From Streptomyces brevispora (GTDB taxonomy: Bacteria; Actinomycetota; Actinomycetes; Streptomycetales; Streptomycetaceae), in the NCBI RefSeq assembly GCF_007829885.1, contig NZ_VIWW01000001.1:4092001-4156000 (forward strand): a stretch of 64,000 bases of DNA, written 5' to 3'. Of this stretch, positions 26,904 through 33,821 are shown one piece after another. The translations under genes and the position numbers were made by a program. Numbering within the stretch: position 1 is the stretch's first letter; the number at the start of each line of letters is the position of its first letter. A model generated the notes under the pieces. The model saw only the letters and a list, made by a program, of their open reading frames with translations, ran no database searches and was not told where the DNA came from.

Positions 26904-27869
26904 GTGTCATCGAAGTTCGCAAGGAACCTGCTGGTCGCCGCCATCGCGACGGCCTCGCTCGCAGTTGTGGGCCCGACCGGTTCGGCGACGGCCGTCACGG
27001 CGCCGTTGTCACATGCCCGCATCACCGAGCACTTCGACCTGCCCGGCGGGCAGATGCCGGAGAACATCGTCCTGGAACCCAACGGCAGCATCGATCTGTC
27101 CTTCTCCGCCGCGGGCCAGATCGCCCAGGTCACCCGCAACGGCAAGGTGCGGGTGCTGGCGACCCTGCCCGCACCGGCCGATGACGGCGTGCACACTCCG
27201 GCGCTCGGCTTCCCCCTGGTCACCGGCCTGGTCAGGGACGCGCACGGCACGCTGTACTTCCTGTACGCCACGGGCACCGCCGACCTCACCGGCGTCTGGC
27301 GGCTCACGCCCGGCGGCACCCCGGAGCGGATCGCCGCGCTGCCGGCCGACGGCCTGCCCAACGGACTGGCGCTGGACTCCGGCCGCCTCTACATCACCGA
27401 CTCGGTCCGTGGCGTCATCTGGCGCGTACCGGCCGCAGGCGGCACCGCGACGGTCTGGGCGGACGGCACCGAGCTCGCCCCGACCGGCTTCCTCGGCGCC
27501 AACGGCCTGAAGGTGCACAACGGTGCCGTCTGGGTGTCCAACCTGGACAAGGGCACCGTGGTCCGATACCCGGTGAGGAGGAACGGCGCTGCGGGCCCCG
27601 CCCGGATCAGGGCCGAACAGCTCCCCGGAATCGACGACTTCGCCTTCATCGGCCGCAGCGACCGAATCCTCGCCGCCCTCGACCAGACCGACCAGGTGGC
27701 CCTGGTCGAGTCCGACGGTACTCACACCATCGTCCTCAGTGCCCAGGACGGCCTGCAGAACCCCACGGCCGTCGCCGTGCGCGGCGACGCCGTGTACGTG
27801 ACCTCGGCCGCCTACCTCACCAAGCGGGACCCCAACCTGCTCACCGCCCGCATCCACAAGCGCCACTGA
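26904..27869 (+). CDS. Secreted SMP-30/gluconolactonase-like beta-propeller
   Basis: A 321-residue exported protein. Signal peptide (hydrophobic core about 9-30; cleavage near SATAVTA). The rest is a six-bladed propeller of the SMP-30/NHL type with repeated VLEPNGSIDLSFSAAGQI, GLPNGLALDSGRLYITDS, NGLKVHNGAVWVSNLDKG and DGLQNPTAVAVRGDAVYVTS blades. These proteins act as lactonases or binding scaffolds; the metal site is not certain here. GTG start after AAGGA. It is divergent from the XRE regulator, which probably controls it. Confidence 0.85.
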   Translation: MSSKFARNLLVAAIATASLAVVGPTGSATAVTAPLSHARITEHFDLPGGQMPENIVLEPNGSIDLSFSAAGQIAQVTRNGKVRVLATLPAPADDGVHTPALGFPLVTGLVRDAHGTLYFLYATGTADLTGVWRLTPGGTPERIAALPADGLPNGLALDSGRLYITDSVRGVIWRVPAAGGTATVWADGTELAPTGFLGANGLKVHNGAVWVSNLDKGTVVRYPVRRNGAAGPARIRAEQLPGIDDFAFIGRSDRILAALDQTDQVALVESDGTHTIVLSAQDGLQNPTAVAVRGDAVYVTSAAYLTKRDPNLLTARIHKRH

Positions 27870-28070
27870 CGAACCCGACACACAGATGGGGCGCACCCGG
27901 GCGCCGAGGGAATGAACCGGAGCGCCGACGAGACGGACCGGAGTACCGACGGCAAACCGGAGCAGAAGAGGATAGGCAGCACACGGCGTCTCCCGCGTCC
28001 CCCTGCGTCCGCGCAGCGGGAGGCGCCGGACCGTGCTTGCCCGTCTTCCTACGCCCCAGGAGACTCATCC

Positions 28071-29159
28071 GTGTTCAGCAAGATCAGCGACACCGCCGCC
28101 GCGGCACCGCCCCGGGCAACCGGGCGTGCCGGGCGTGCCGGGCGTGCCGGGCGTGCCGGGCGTGCCGGGCATCCCGGGCCCGCCCGGCGCTGGCCCGTCG
28201 CGCTGCGGCGGACGCCCGTCTCCCTGTGGAACGACGACCTCTCGGACTGGGCGGCGGCCCTGACGTACTACGCCATCCTCGCGCTGCTCCCGGCGCTCCT
28301 GGTGACGGTGTCCGTCATCGGACTGGCCAACCCCCGGGCCACGGACACGCTGATCGCCGACATCACCGCCTTCGCACCGGCGGAGTCCGGCGCCGCGCTG
28401 CGCCAGCCCCTGCTGGCGGCCACGCACGAGCGGACCGCGGTCTGGCTGCTGGTCGCGACCGGCACCGTCAGCGCGGTCTGGTCCGCGTCCAGCTATCTCG
28501 CCGTGTTCCGGCGGGCGCTGCACGCGATGCACGGGGTCCGGGACACCCGGCCCGCCCTGCGCAAGGCGCACATCATCGTGGCGACGGCGTTCGGGCTGTT
28601 GCTGCTCCTGATGACGAGCGCGTTCGCCCTGGTGCTCTCCGGTCCGCTGGCCCGCTGGCTCGGACACCGGATGGGGCTGGCACATCTGGGGGACGAGCTG
28701 TGGGCGGGGCTGAAGTGGCCCGTGCTGCTCTGTCTGGTCGCCTGCCTGATCACGGTCCTCTTCCGGACCGGTCCGGCATCGGCACGTGGGTCACGGCAGG
28801 TGCTTCCGGGCGGAGTGCTGGCGGCCCTTCTGTGGCTGGTGGCCTCGGCCGGGTTCACGCTGTACGCGACGTACATCGGCTCCTACAGCCGGTTGTACGG
28901 GTCCCTGGCGGGGCTGGTGGTGTTCCTGATCTGGGTGTGGTTCACCAACCTGGCGCTGCTGACGGGCGCCCAGTTCAACGTGGAGCTGAGCCGGGTGCGG
29001 CCCGGAGGCACCGACACTCCGCGCGGAGACACCGACACCCGGCCCGGCGGCCATGACGCGGCCGAGGACGAGAGCGAGGACGGGCCCGAGGACGGGTCCG
29101 GGGACCAGACCGGCCGCGACACCCGGGACCAGATCGAGGCCTCGCCCGGCAGTTCGTGA
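28071..29159 (+). CDS. YihY/virulence-factor BrkB family membrane protein
   Basis: A 362-residue inner-membrane protein with six predicted helices (about 60-310). Family segments DLSDWAAALTYYAILALLPALLV, YGSLAGLVVFLIWVWFTNLALLTGAQFNVEL are present. The function of YihY/BrkB proteins is unclear. I chose GTG 28071 because AGGAG lies 8 nt upstream; a longer frame from 27912 has no SD. The N-terminus carries a 9-nt tandem repeat giving five GRA units. The C-terminal tail (about 320-362) is Asp/Glu/Gly-rich and disordered. It ends 6 nt before the convergent DinB gene. Confidence 0.88.
   Translation: MFSKISDTAAAAPPRATGRAGRAGRAGRAGRAGHPGPARRWPVALRRTPVSLWNDDLSDWAAALTYYAILALLPALLVTVSVIGLANPRATDTLIADITAFAPAESGAALRQPLLAATHERTAVWLLVATGTVSAVWSASSYLAVFRRALHAMHGVRDTRPALRKAHIIVATAFGLLLLLMTSAFALVLSGPLARWLGHRMGLAHLGDELWAGLKWPVLLCLVACLITVLFRTGPASARGSRQVLPGGVLAALLWLVASAGFTLYATYIGSYSRLYGSLAGLVVFLIWVWFTNLALLTGAQFNVELSRVRPGGTDTPRGDTDTRPGGHDAAEDESEDGPEDGSGDQTGRDTRDQIEASPGSS
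28121..28165 (+). repeat. In-frame 9-bp tandem repeat in the YihY gene
   Basis: Five perfect CGGGCGTGC units, plus a diverged sixth, encode (Gly-Arg-Ala)5 in the cytoplasmic N-terminal tail. Slippage would change length by three residues without shifting the frame. Confidence 0.9.
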
Positions 29160-29165
29160 GCCGAG

Positions 29166-29669
29166 CTAGGACCCCGTGCTGCCGTCGACGATCTCTCGGA
29201 TGATGTCGAGGTGGCCGTTGTGCCGTGCGGTCTCCTCGACGAGGTGCAGCAGGATCCAGCGCAGATCGGGGTTGCGGCCATCGCGCCGCGGACGCTTGGC
29301 CGGGGTGTCCAGGTCATGGGCGGCGACGAGCTCCCGGTAGCGGGCGCACTGCTCCTCGTACTCCGTCAGCACGTCGGCGAGCGGCATGTCGACGGCGATG
29401 CGCATCTCGCGGTCGGGATCCTCATCGGTCCACGGGCCCTCGTCCTCCCCACCGAGGAACACGACCTCGAACCAGTAGTACTCGACCCAGCGGAGATGGT
29501 TGACCACACCCGCGAGCGTCATCAGGGGCGAGCCCGGCAGCGGAGCCTCACGGGCATCCTCCTGCGCGAGGCCTTCGCACTTGGCCGTCGCGGTCGCGCG
29601 GGTGTAGTCGAGGAATGTGGTCAGCTGAGTGCGCTCGTCCCAGGCGGGAGGCGAATCGGTGCGTGTCAT
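29166..29669 (-). CDS. DinB-family (DUF664) protein
   Basis: A 167-residue four-helix-bundle protein of the DinB/DUF664 superfamily. The metal triad His residues sit in LAGVVNHLRWVEYYWFE and LLHLVEETARHNGHLDIIRE. Such proteins include mycothiol- or bacillithiol-dependent S-transferases; Streptomyces uses mycothiol, so that is plausible but unproven. The 349 nt upstream (29670-30018) hold its promoter and site B. Confidence 0.88.
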   Translation of the reverse strand: MTRTDSPPAWDERTQLTTFLDYTRATATAKCEGLAQEDAREAPLPGSPLMTLAGVVNHLRWVEYYWFEVVFLGGEDEGPWTDEDPDREMRIAVDMPLADVLTEYEEQCARYRELVAAHDLDTPAKRPRRDGRNPDLRWILLHLVEETARHNGHLDIIREIVDGSTGS

Positions 29670-29806
29670 CGCGGTACACCCTCGCGTCCCGTATCCGGCC
29701 TGTCCACCGATTAGGGCGCGAGGCGCCTGCCCCCTCCTTCGCTCCTTGCCTCCTTCCCCCCTCGGGCCTCACCCGCCGCCGGGGGAACCGCGTTGGGGTC
29801 CCCCAT

Positions 29807-29849
29807 GGGCCCGTGGGCCCTCGCCGCGGGCCGCAGGGCTGATTACGCT
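29807..29849 (+). promoter_or_regulatory. Paired GGGCCC promoter (site B)
   Basis: ATGGGCCCGTGGGCCC (palindromes at 29807-29812 and 29815-29820), then 23 nt, then TACGCT at 29844-29849. It is about 160 nt upstream of the gene at 30019. GTG codons at 29851 and 29855 just after the -10 box leave room for a small leaderless frame (29855-29986, about 43 residues). Confidence 0.65.
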
Positions 29850-30018
29850 CGTGAGTGACCAACTGCGAGCCGTCCGACACCGCCGCCATCAGGCGGCTGA
29901 TCAGGCGCGCTCCGGTGCGCAGGGATCTTCACGCTCTACCTGATCTGCAGGGCGGTCACCTCTCAGCCGGCGTGCCCGGGTGAAGCGGGGTGCTCACACT
30001 TTTATGGGGTGCAGTGTC

Positions 30019-30612
30019 ATGAGTGACGGTTTCTTCTACTCGTACCACCTGGGCTGGAGCCGCCCCGACGCCGAGTCGCTGCTCGGTGACCTGGAGGCGG
30101 CGGGCGTGGGGCCCGCCCACCCGGTCACCCGCCGCATCACGCTCATCAGCCCGGGAGCCGAGTCGTCGGGCACCCAGTCGTGGGTGACCAGGGACCAGTT
30201 GGTGCTCCTGGCCGGCCTGCAACGCCTGGACCAGGTCGACTTCCTGCTCTGGGTGGGCAGCGGAGCCGGGGTACCCACCCGGGTCCGGCGGACGGACGAC
30301 GGTACGGTCGCGCTGCAGTTCACCCTCGGCCGGCTGAGCCCCGACGAGCGGGAAGCGGTCGTCCGGGCGATCCGCGAGGCGATAGGCAGGGCCTCGGTGC
30401 TCTGCGTCGGCTTCGTGGTCGACCGGGAGGGCGCGTCCGCGGAGACCGACTGGAGAGGCTTCATAGTGAAGGGGTCGGCGTACTTCGACTGCTGGCCGGA
30501 CACGCTGGCGGTACGTTCCGAAGTCGCCTCCATGCAACCGCAGTTGTCCGGTGTCAGCTCGTTCGAACAATCGCCCTGGGTCGTCTACGGCAGTGAAGTC
30601 CCCAGCAGGTAA
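30019..30612 (+). CDS. Hypothetical protein of the Tad-linked cluster
   Basis: A 197-residue soluble protein with no signal peptide that I do not recognise. It has an alpha/beta pattern (VDFLLWVGSGAGVPTRV, TVALQFTLGRLSPDEREAVVRAIREAI, ASVLCVGFVVDREG). The start ATG is the fifth codon pair after a TTATGGGG stretch with GTGCAG as weak SD; an upstream ATG at 30004 is in frame. It lies downstream of the shared paired-GGGCCC promoter (site B), so I infer co-regulation with the pilus genes. Confidence 0.7.
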   Translation: MSDGFFYSYHLGWSRPDAESLLGDLEAAGVGPAHPVTRRITLISPGAESSGTQSWVTRDQLVLLAGLQRLDQVDFLLWVGSGAGVPTRVRRTDDGTVALQFTLGRLSPDEREAVVRAIREAIGRASVLCVGFVVDREGASAETDWRGFIVKGSAYFDCWPDTLAVRSEVASMQPQLSGVSSFEQSPWVVYGSEVPSR

Positions 30613-30670
30613 GGGCAGTAGGGGACCGCGAGCGGGATCGACTCCGGCCGGTCGCACCACAGTGAGACCG

Positions 30671-30696
30671 GCCGTTGAGGAGCGGCCCTCAACGGC
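30671..30696. terminator. Stem-loop between the 30019 gene and the convergent membrane protein
   Basis: 9-bp stem GCCGTTGAG with its complement around an 8-nt loop. Modest strength, no T-run. Confidence 0.5.
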
Positions 30697-30724
30697 TGCT
30701 CGCTCATCGCGCACCTGCTCCACT

Positions 30725-31345
30725 TCAGAGGCTGCCGCCGACACCGACACCGACACCGACCGTGGCCGCGACGAGTGCGATCACCCCGAGGTAGTCCATC
30801 GCGCTGGTGCCGTTGTCGCGCCAGTCGTACGAGCCGGGGGCGGCGGACTGCGTCCCGTCGTCCTCCACCAGCCGGTCGACGGCCAGGCCCACGGCGGAGC
30901 CGGTCACCAGAACGACGGCCGGCATCAGTGCGCCCTCGACCCCCAGGACCTCCCACGGAACGGCGTATCGGTGGCCGAGCGCCACGAGGGGAACGCCGAG
31001 TGAGGCGAGCGGGTACAGCAGACGGGACGAGCGCTGGTCCTCGGGCAGGACGCGGGCTGCGGCGAGAACGGTCAGTGCGGTGCTGACGACGGCGGGCACA
31101 TGCAGCAGGGCCAGCCGCCAGGTGAACACGTCGAGCCGCTCGTCGGTGGCCAGGTGCTCGACGATCCCGCGCGAGAGCAGATACCCGGAGACGAGGAGAA
31201 CGAGGACGCCGACCGCCCAGCTGCGGATCAGCGCGAAGAGCGAACCGCTGCCGCCGCGCCTGCCGCCACTGCCGGATCCGCCGGTACCGCGCCCAGGAGG
31301 TACCTGGCCCGCACCTCCGCTTCCCCAGCCGCTGCCACCATTCAC
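30725..31345 (-). CDS. Membrane protein ending in a Flp-pilin-like segment
   Basis: A 206-residue protein. A Gly/Ser-rich N-terminus (1-38) is followed by about four transmembrane helices (about 40-160). The last 28 residues resemble the Flp pilin transmembrane region: NGTSAMDYLGVIALVAATVG, with Gly179 and an Asp at +5 where pilins have Glu, then Tyr. I know no named family with this layout. GTG 31345 follows GGAAGGGAAG. It is transcribed from a degenerate copy of the shared promoter (site F), which supports a role with the Tad system. Cleavage by prepilin peptidase is speculation. Confidence 0.7.
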   Translation of the reverse strand: MNGGSGWGSGGAGQVPPGRGTGGSGSGGRRGGSGSLFALIRSWAVGVLVLLVSGYLLSRGIVEHLATDERLDVFTWRLALLHVPAVVSTALTVLAAARVLPEDQRSSRLLYPLASLGVPLVALGHRYAVPWEVLGVEGALMPAVVLVTGSAVGLAVDRLVEDDGTQSAAPGSYDWRDNGTSAMDYLGVIALVAATVGVGVGVGGSL

Positions 31346-31414
31346 GGTTCTTCCCTTCCGGCGTTCGCACGCACAGCCCACGCCCCGCACGATCCGACCA
31401 CCGTGCGCGGCGTG

Positions 31415-31457
31415 AGCGTACGTCGGTCCGCCCCGGATTGCCTGGGCCGTTGGTCCC
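31415..31457 (-). promoter_or_regulatory. Degenerate paired GGGCCC promoter (site F)
   Basis: Minus strand TTGGGACCAACGGCCC (half-sites at 31457-31452 and 31449-31444), then 23 nt, then TACGCT (31420-31415). Another GGGACC lies 12 bp further upstream (31469-31464), as at the flp promoter where two GGGCCC are also 12 bp apart. It precedes the gene starting at 31345. Confidence 0.6.
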
Positions 31458-31602
31458 AAAGTCGGTCCCAAACAGGGGTGTTGCAGCGAAACCGTCAACT
31501 CCGGAGTGTGCGGGAGGAGGACGGCTGGTACCGAATCTTCGACAGGTTCAACAAGCCGTCGAACAAGAAGAAGAGCCGCCGGAGGGCACTCCCGCGTCCG
31601 AG

Positions 31603-31776
31603 ATGGCCAAGAACGATGGCGGAGCACGTATCGCGGGTCAGGACCTGTCCCCGGATCAGCTCAGGCGAATGGACGAGGCATGGAATGCCAAGAGTGACAG
31701 CGAGAAGTACCAAGCGCGCATGACCGGCAAGTTGAAGGACCCCAGGACAGCGATGGAATACCAGGGTGTCTCGTGA
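31603..31776 (+). CDS. Small hypothetical protein
   Basis: A 57-residue charged protein (MAKNDGGARIAGQDLSP...) with no signal or membrane segment. The in-frame region upstream has no start codon with an SD; GGAGGG lies 17 nt before this ATG, too far to be decisive. It ends 18 nt before the gene at 31795 and may be co-transcribed. Function unknown. Confidence 0.5.
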   Translation: MAKNDGGARIAGQDLSPDQLRRMDEAWNAKSDSEKYQARMTGKLKDPRTAMEYQGVS

Positions 31777-31794
31777 GGAAGGGGTGGCGCAACC

Positions 31795-32733
31795 ATGGGT
31801 GAGCGGTCGGATCTGGAGGCTCTGGAAGCCGCGATCGACGGGTACGAGCCACCGCCGGTCGAGTGGACGGACGACCTGTGGGCCCTGTACGAGCGTACGG
31901 AGACGGAGCCGTACCTGCCGCTCACCCAGGAGCAGCGGCGTCTCTTCGCACAGGAACGCGTCCGGGAACGCCGGATGGCCGAAGTCCAGCGTCTGTTCGA
32001 GTCCCTGAACAGGTGGCTGGAGGAGACCGGGCTGCGGGAACCGGCGCGGGCCGCCGATCTGGCGGAGCGTTGGGTGAGGATGAACCTCTACGCGCTCCCC
32101 GGGACGAGGCTGCTGTACGAGCTGGGCGTGCCGCACGGGGAGGCGGCGTTGCCGCGCCTCGTGGCCGACGAGGCGGTGGACCCTGCCGACCGGGCGGTTG
32201 TCCGTTCATGGCTCATCACGCTGCGCACGCCGCGCAACCGTGCGCTGGGCCGTCGACCCCAGCTTGGTGAGACACCGCTGTTCCCTCCGGCGGTGCACGG
32301 CCTGGCCGACGCCTGGAGGGCCGGCACCGAAGCGCCGAGCGAGGTCGCGGTGAACCGGGAGAACATCGCCGCCGTCCGCGCCGCGCTGGAAGCGCTCCTG
32401 CAAGGAGTCGGGCAGGACCTGAGCGGCACGGCGGAGCGGCGAGCCGGGCGGGGCTCCTCGCCGCGGGTTGGGCCCCTGGGCCCACGCGTCCGCGTCGATC
32501 GGGTTGTTAGCGTGCGGAGTCCGTATGCATGCGCGTCCGCGTCAGCGGTTCGCCGGTCAGGAGCGGTGAGAAATGAAGGCACGTACGGCAGCCATGGCGG
32601 CCACCACAGCAGTGCTCTGCCTCGCGGCCGTCGCCTGCGGGCCCTCCGACGACAAACCCGGGAACGACGGCAAGGGAGCCGGTACGTCCGCGAAGCCGAG
32701 CGGTACGGACACCCAGGACCCGGCCGCCGGTGA
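31795..32733 (+). CDS. Hypothetical helical protein with abnormal 3' end
   Basis: A 312-residue frame. Residues 1 to about 205 look like a real, mostly helical acidic protein (LPLTQEQRRLFAQERVRERR, AVNRENIAAVRAALEALLQG). After about residue 220 the composition turns to Arg/Gly/Ser noise, and the frame runs through the shared promoter (site C) and 161 nt into the lipoprotein gene at 32573. The natural stop has probably been lost by a frameshift near 32410-32460; a TAG exists in another frame at 32508-32510. No family recognised. GAAGGGG lies a few nt before the ATG. Confidence 0.6.
   Translation: MGERSDLEALEAAIDGYEPPPVEWTDDLWALYERTETEPYLPLTQEQRRLFAQERVRERRMAEVQRLFESLNRWLEETGLREPARAADLAERWVRMNLYALPGTRLLYELGVPHGEAALPRLVADEAVDPADRAVVRSWLITLRTPRNRALGRRPQLGETPLFPPAVHGLADAWRAGTEAPSEVAVNRENIAAVRAALEALLQGVGQDLSGTAERRAGRGSSPRVGPLGPRVRVDRVVSVRSPYACASASAVRRSGAVRNEGTYGSHGGHHSSALPRGRRLRALRRQTRERRQGSRYVREAERYGHPGPGRR
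32470..32513 (+). promoter_or_regulatory. Paired GGGCCC promoter (site C)
   Basis: TTGGGCCCCTGGGCCC (palindromes at 32470-32475 and 32478-32483), then 24 nt, then TAGCGT (32508-32513). The lipoprotein ATG is about 53 nt beyond the inferred transcription start, with AGGAG in between. Confidence 0.65.
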
Positions 32734-33352
32734 CTCCGCCGCCCCGGACCCCACCTCGACGCCCACCAGCAGCGGCAAGGTCCTCAGCAAGGCGGAGCTC
32801 GCCAAGGTGGCCCTGACCACCGGCGAGGTGGCGCACTATGAGGTCACCCCCATGCAGGGCGGCGACGAGACCGGCACCGAGAAGTCCGAGAACGAGGACT
32901 GCCGGCCCCTGGTCGCCGTGATCAACGGCGCCCCCGAGCCCGCCGCGGCCGCCACCGTCTTCCGTACCGTCATGGACAAGTCCGAGGAGGGCCAGGACGA
33001 CCAGACCGTCGTCACCGAGATCCTCACCTCGCACCCCAACGGCTCCGCGCAGCAGATCATGCGCGATGTCCGCGACGCGGTCCATGCCTGCGCGGGCGGA
33101 TTCCGTACGTCGAGCGAGGACGGCCCCTCCTCGTACACCCAGGTCAAGCGGCTGAACCTGCCCAGGGCAGGCCAGGAGAGCATCGCCTACCAGGTGACCG
33201 GGAGCATCGAGGGGGACAAGGTGCCGCTGGTCTTCCAGCTGGTTCGGACGGGGTCGACCGTCGTCACCTTCTACGTGGCCAACTTCCTCGACACGAAGAC
33301 CCCGCAGCTCCCGGCCGAGCTGGTCACCGCCCAGGCCGCGAAGCTGCCCTGA
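32573..33352 (+). CDS. Lipoprotein of the Tad-linked cluster
   Basis: A 259-residue predicted lipoprotein. Lipobox LAAVAC with Cys22, then a Pro/Ser/Thr/Asp-rich linker (23-68), then a folded extracellular domain (about 70-259) with two Cys residues (CRPLV and HACAGG) that could form a disulfide, as in PknH-like sensor domains of actinobacterial lipoproteins. AGGAG precedes the ATG. Its promoter is the shared paired-GGGCCC type (site C). A role at the cell surface with the Tad machinery is inferred. Confidence 0.82.
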   Translation: MKARTAAMAATTAVLCLAAVACGPSDDKPGNDGKGAGTSAKPSGTDTQDPAAGDSAAPDPTSTPTSSGKVLSKAELAKVALTTGEVAHYEVTPMQGGDETGTEKSENEDCRPLVAVINGAPEPAAAATVFRTVMDKSEEGQDDQTVVTEILTSHPNGSAQQIMRDVRDAVHACAGGFRTSSEDGPSSYTQVKRLNLPRAGQESIAYQVTGSIEGDKVPLVFQLVRTGSTVVTFYVANFLDTKTPQLPAELVTAQAAKLP

Positions 33353-33370
33353 CCCGGAGCAGTCGCGAGG

Positions 33371-33405
33371 GACAGGGCCCGGACCGGCACGGTCCGGGCC
33401 CTGTC
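33371..33405. terminator. Strong bidirectional terminator
   Basis: Perfect 15-bp stem (33371-33385 with 33391-33405) around GGCAC, between the convergent lipoprotein gene and the gene ending at 33432. Confidence 0.85.
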
Positions 33406-33431
33406 GCCGCTGCGCAGGTGCGCGCCCCGGG

Positions 33432-33821
33432 TCAGGCGCCCGGGCTCTTCCCGTAGTAGGGCCTGACGGTCCTGCCCAGCTTCCGCTGGATCGACCGCAG
33501 CATCCGGATGGTCGGCTCGTCGGCGAGTCCGGTGGTCGTCGGCCATTCGACACCCGTGCCCGCGAGGTCGCTGACGAAGACGATCTCCGTGGCCAGCAGC
33601 ACGCGTGCCCAGTCCGCCGGTGGGAGCGGGACGTCGTCGCCGAGCGCGTCACGCAGCAGATCGGTCCGGTCGACGAGATCCCGGGCGTCCGCGAACCCCA
33701 TACCGACGGCGAGCTGATCGCTGCACCGGGCCGGGCCGCCCCATTCGAGGAGCGCCCGCCGCAGCAGCCTCGTCTCGTCCTCGGTCAGCAGTTCGCTCGC
33801 CGCCACTTCGCTTCCCGGCAT
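33432..33821 (-). CDS. Putative immunity protein for the pilin-Hint toxin
   Basis: A 129-residue acidic, leaderless-export-free cytoplasmic protein. It is mostly helical (TEDETRLLRRALLEWGGPARCSDQ, ARDLVDRTDLLRDALGDDV, TIRMLRSIQRKLGRTV). Its ATG shares one base with the toxin stop (TGATG at 33823-33819), so the two are translationally coupled. A small gene immediately 3' of a polymorphic toxin is usually its immunity gene. I do not recognise the family by sequence; the role rests on position, size and charge. Confidence 0.72.
   Translation of the reverse strand: MPGSEVAASELLTEDETRLLRRALLEWGGPARCSDQLAVGMGFADARDLVDRTDLLRDALGDDVPLPPADWARVLLATEIVFVSDLAGTGVEWPTTTGLADEPTIRMLRSIQRKLGRTVRPYYGKSPGA

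Noticed and set aside
27912..28070. Longer N-terminus of the YihY protein
   Set aside because: No SD at the upstream ATG; AGGAG at the GTG 28071 is much better.
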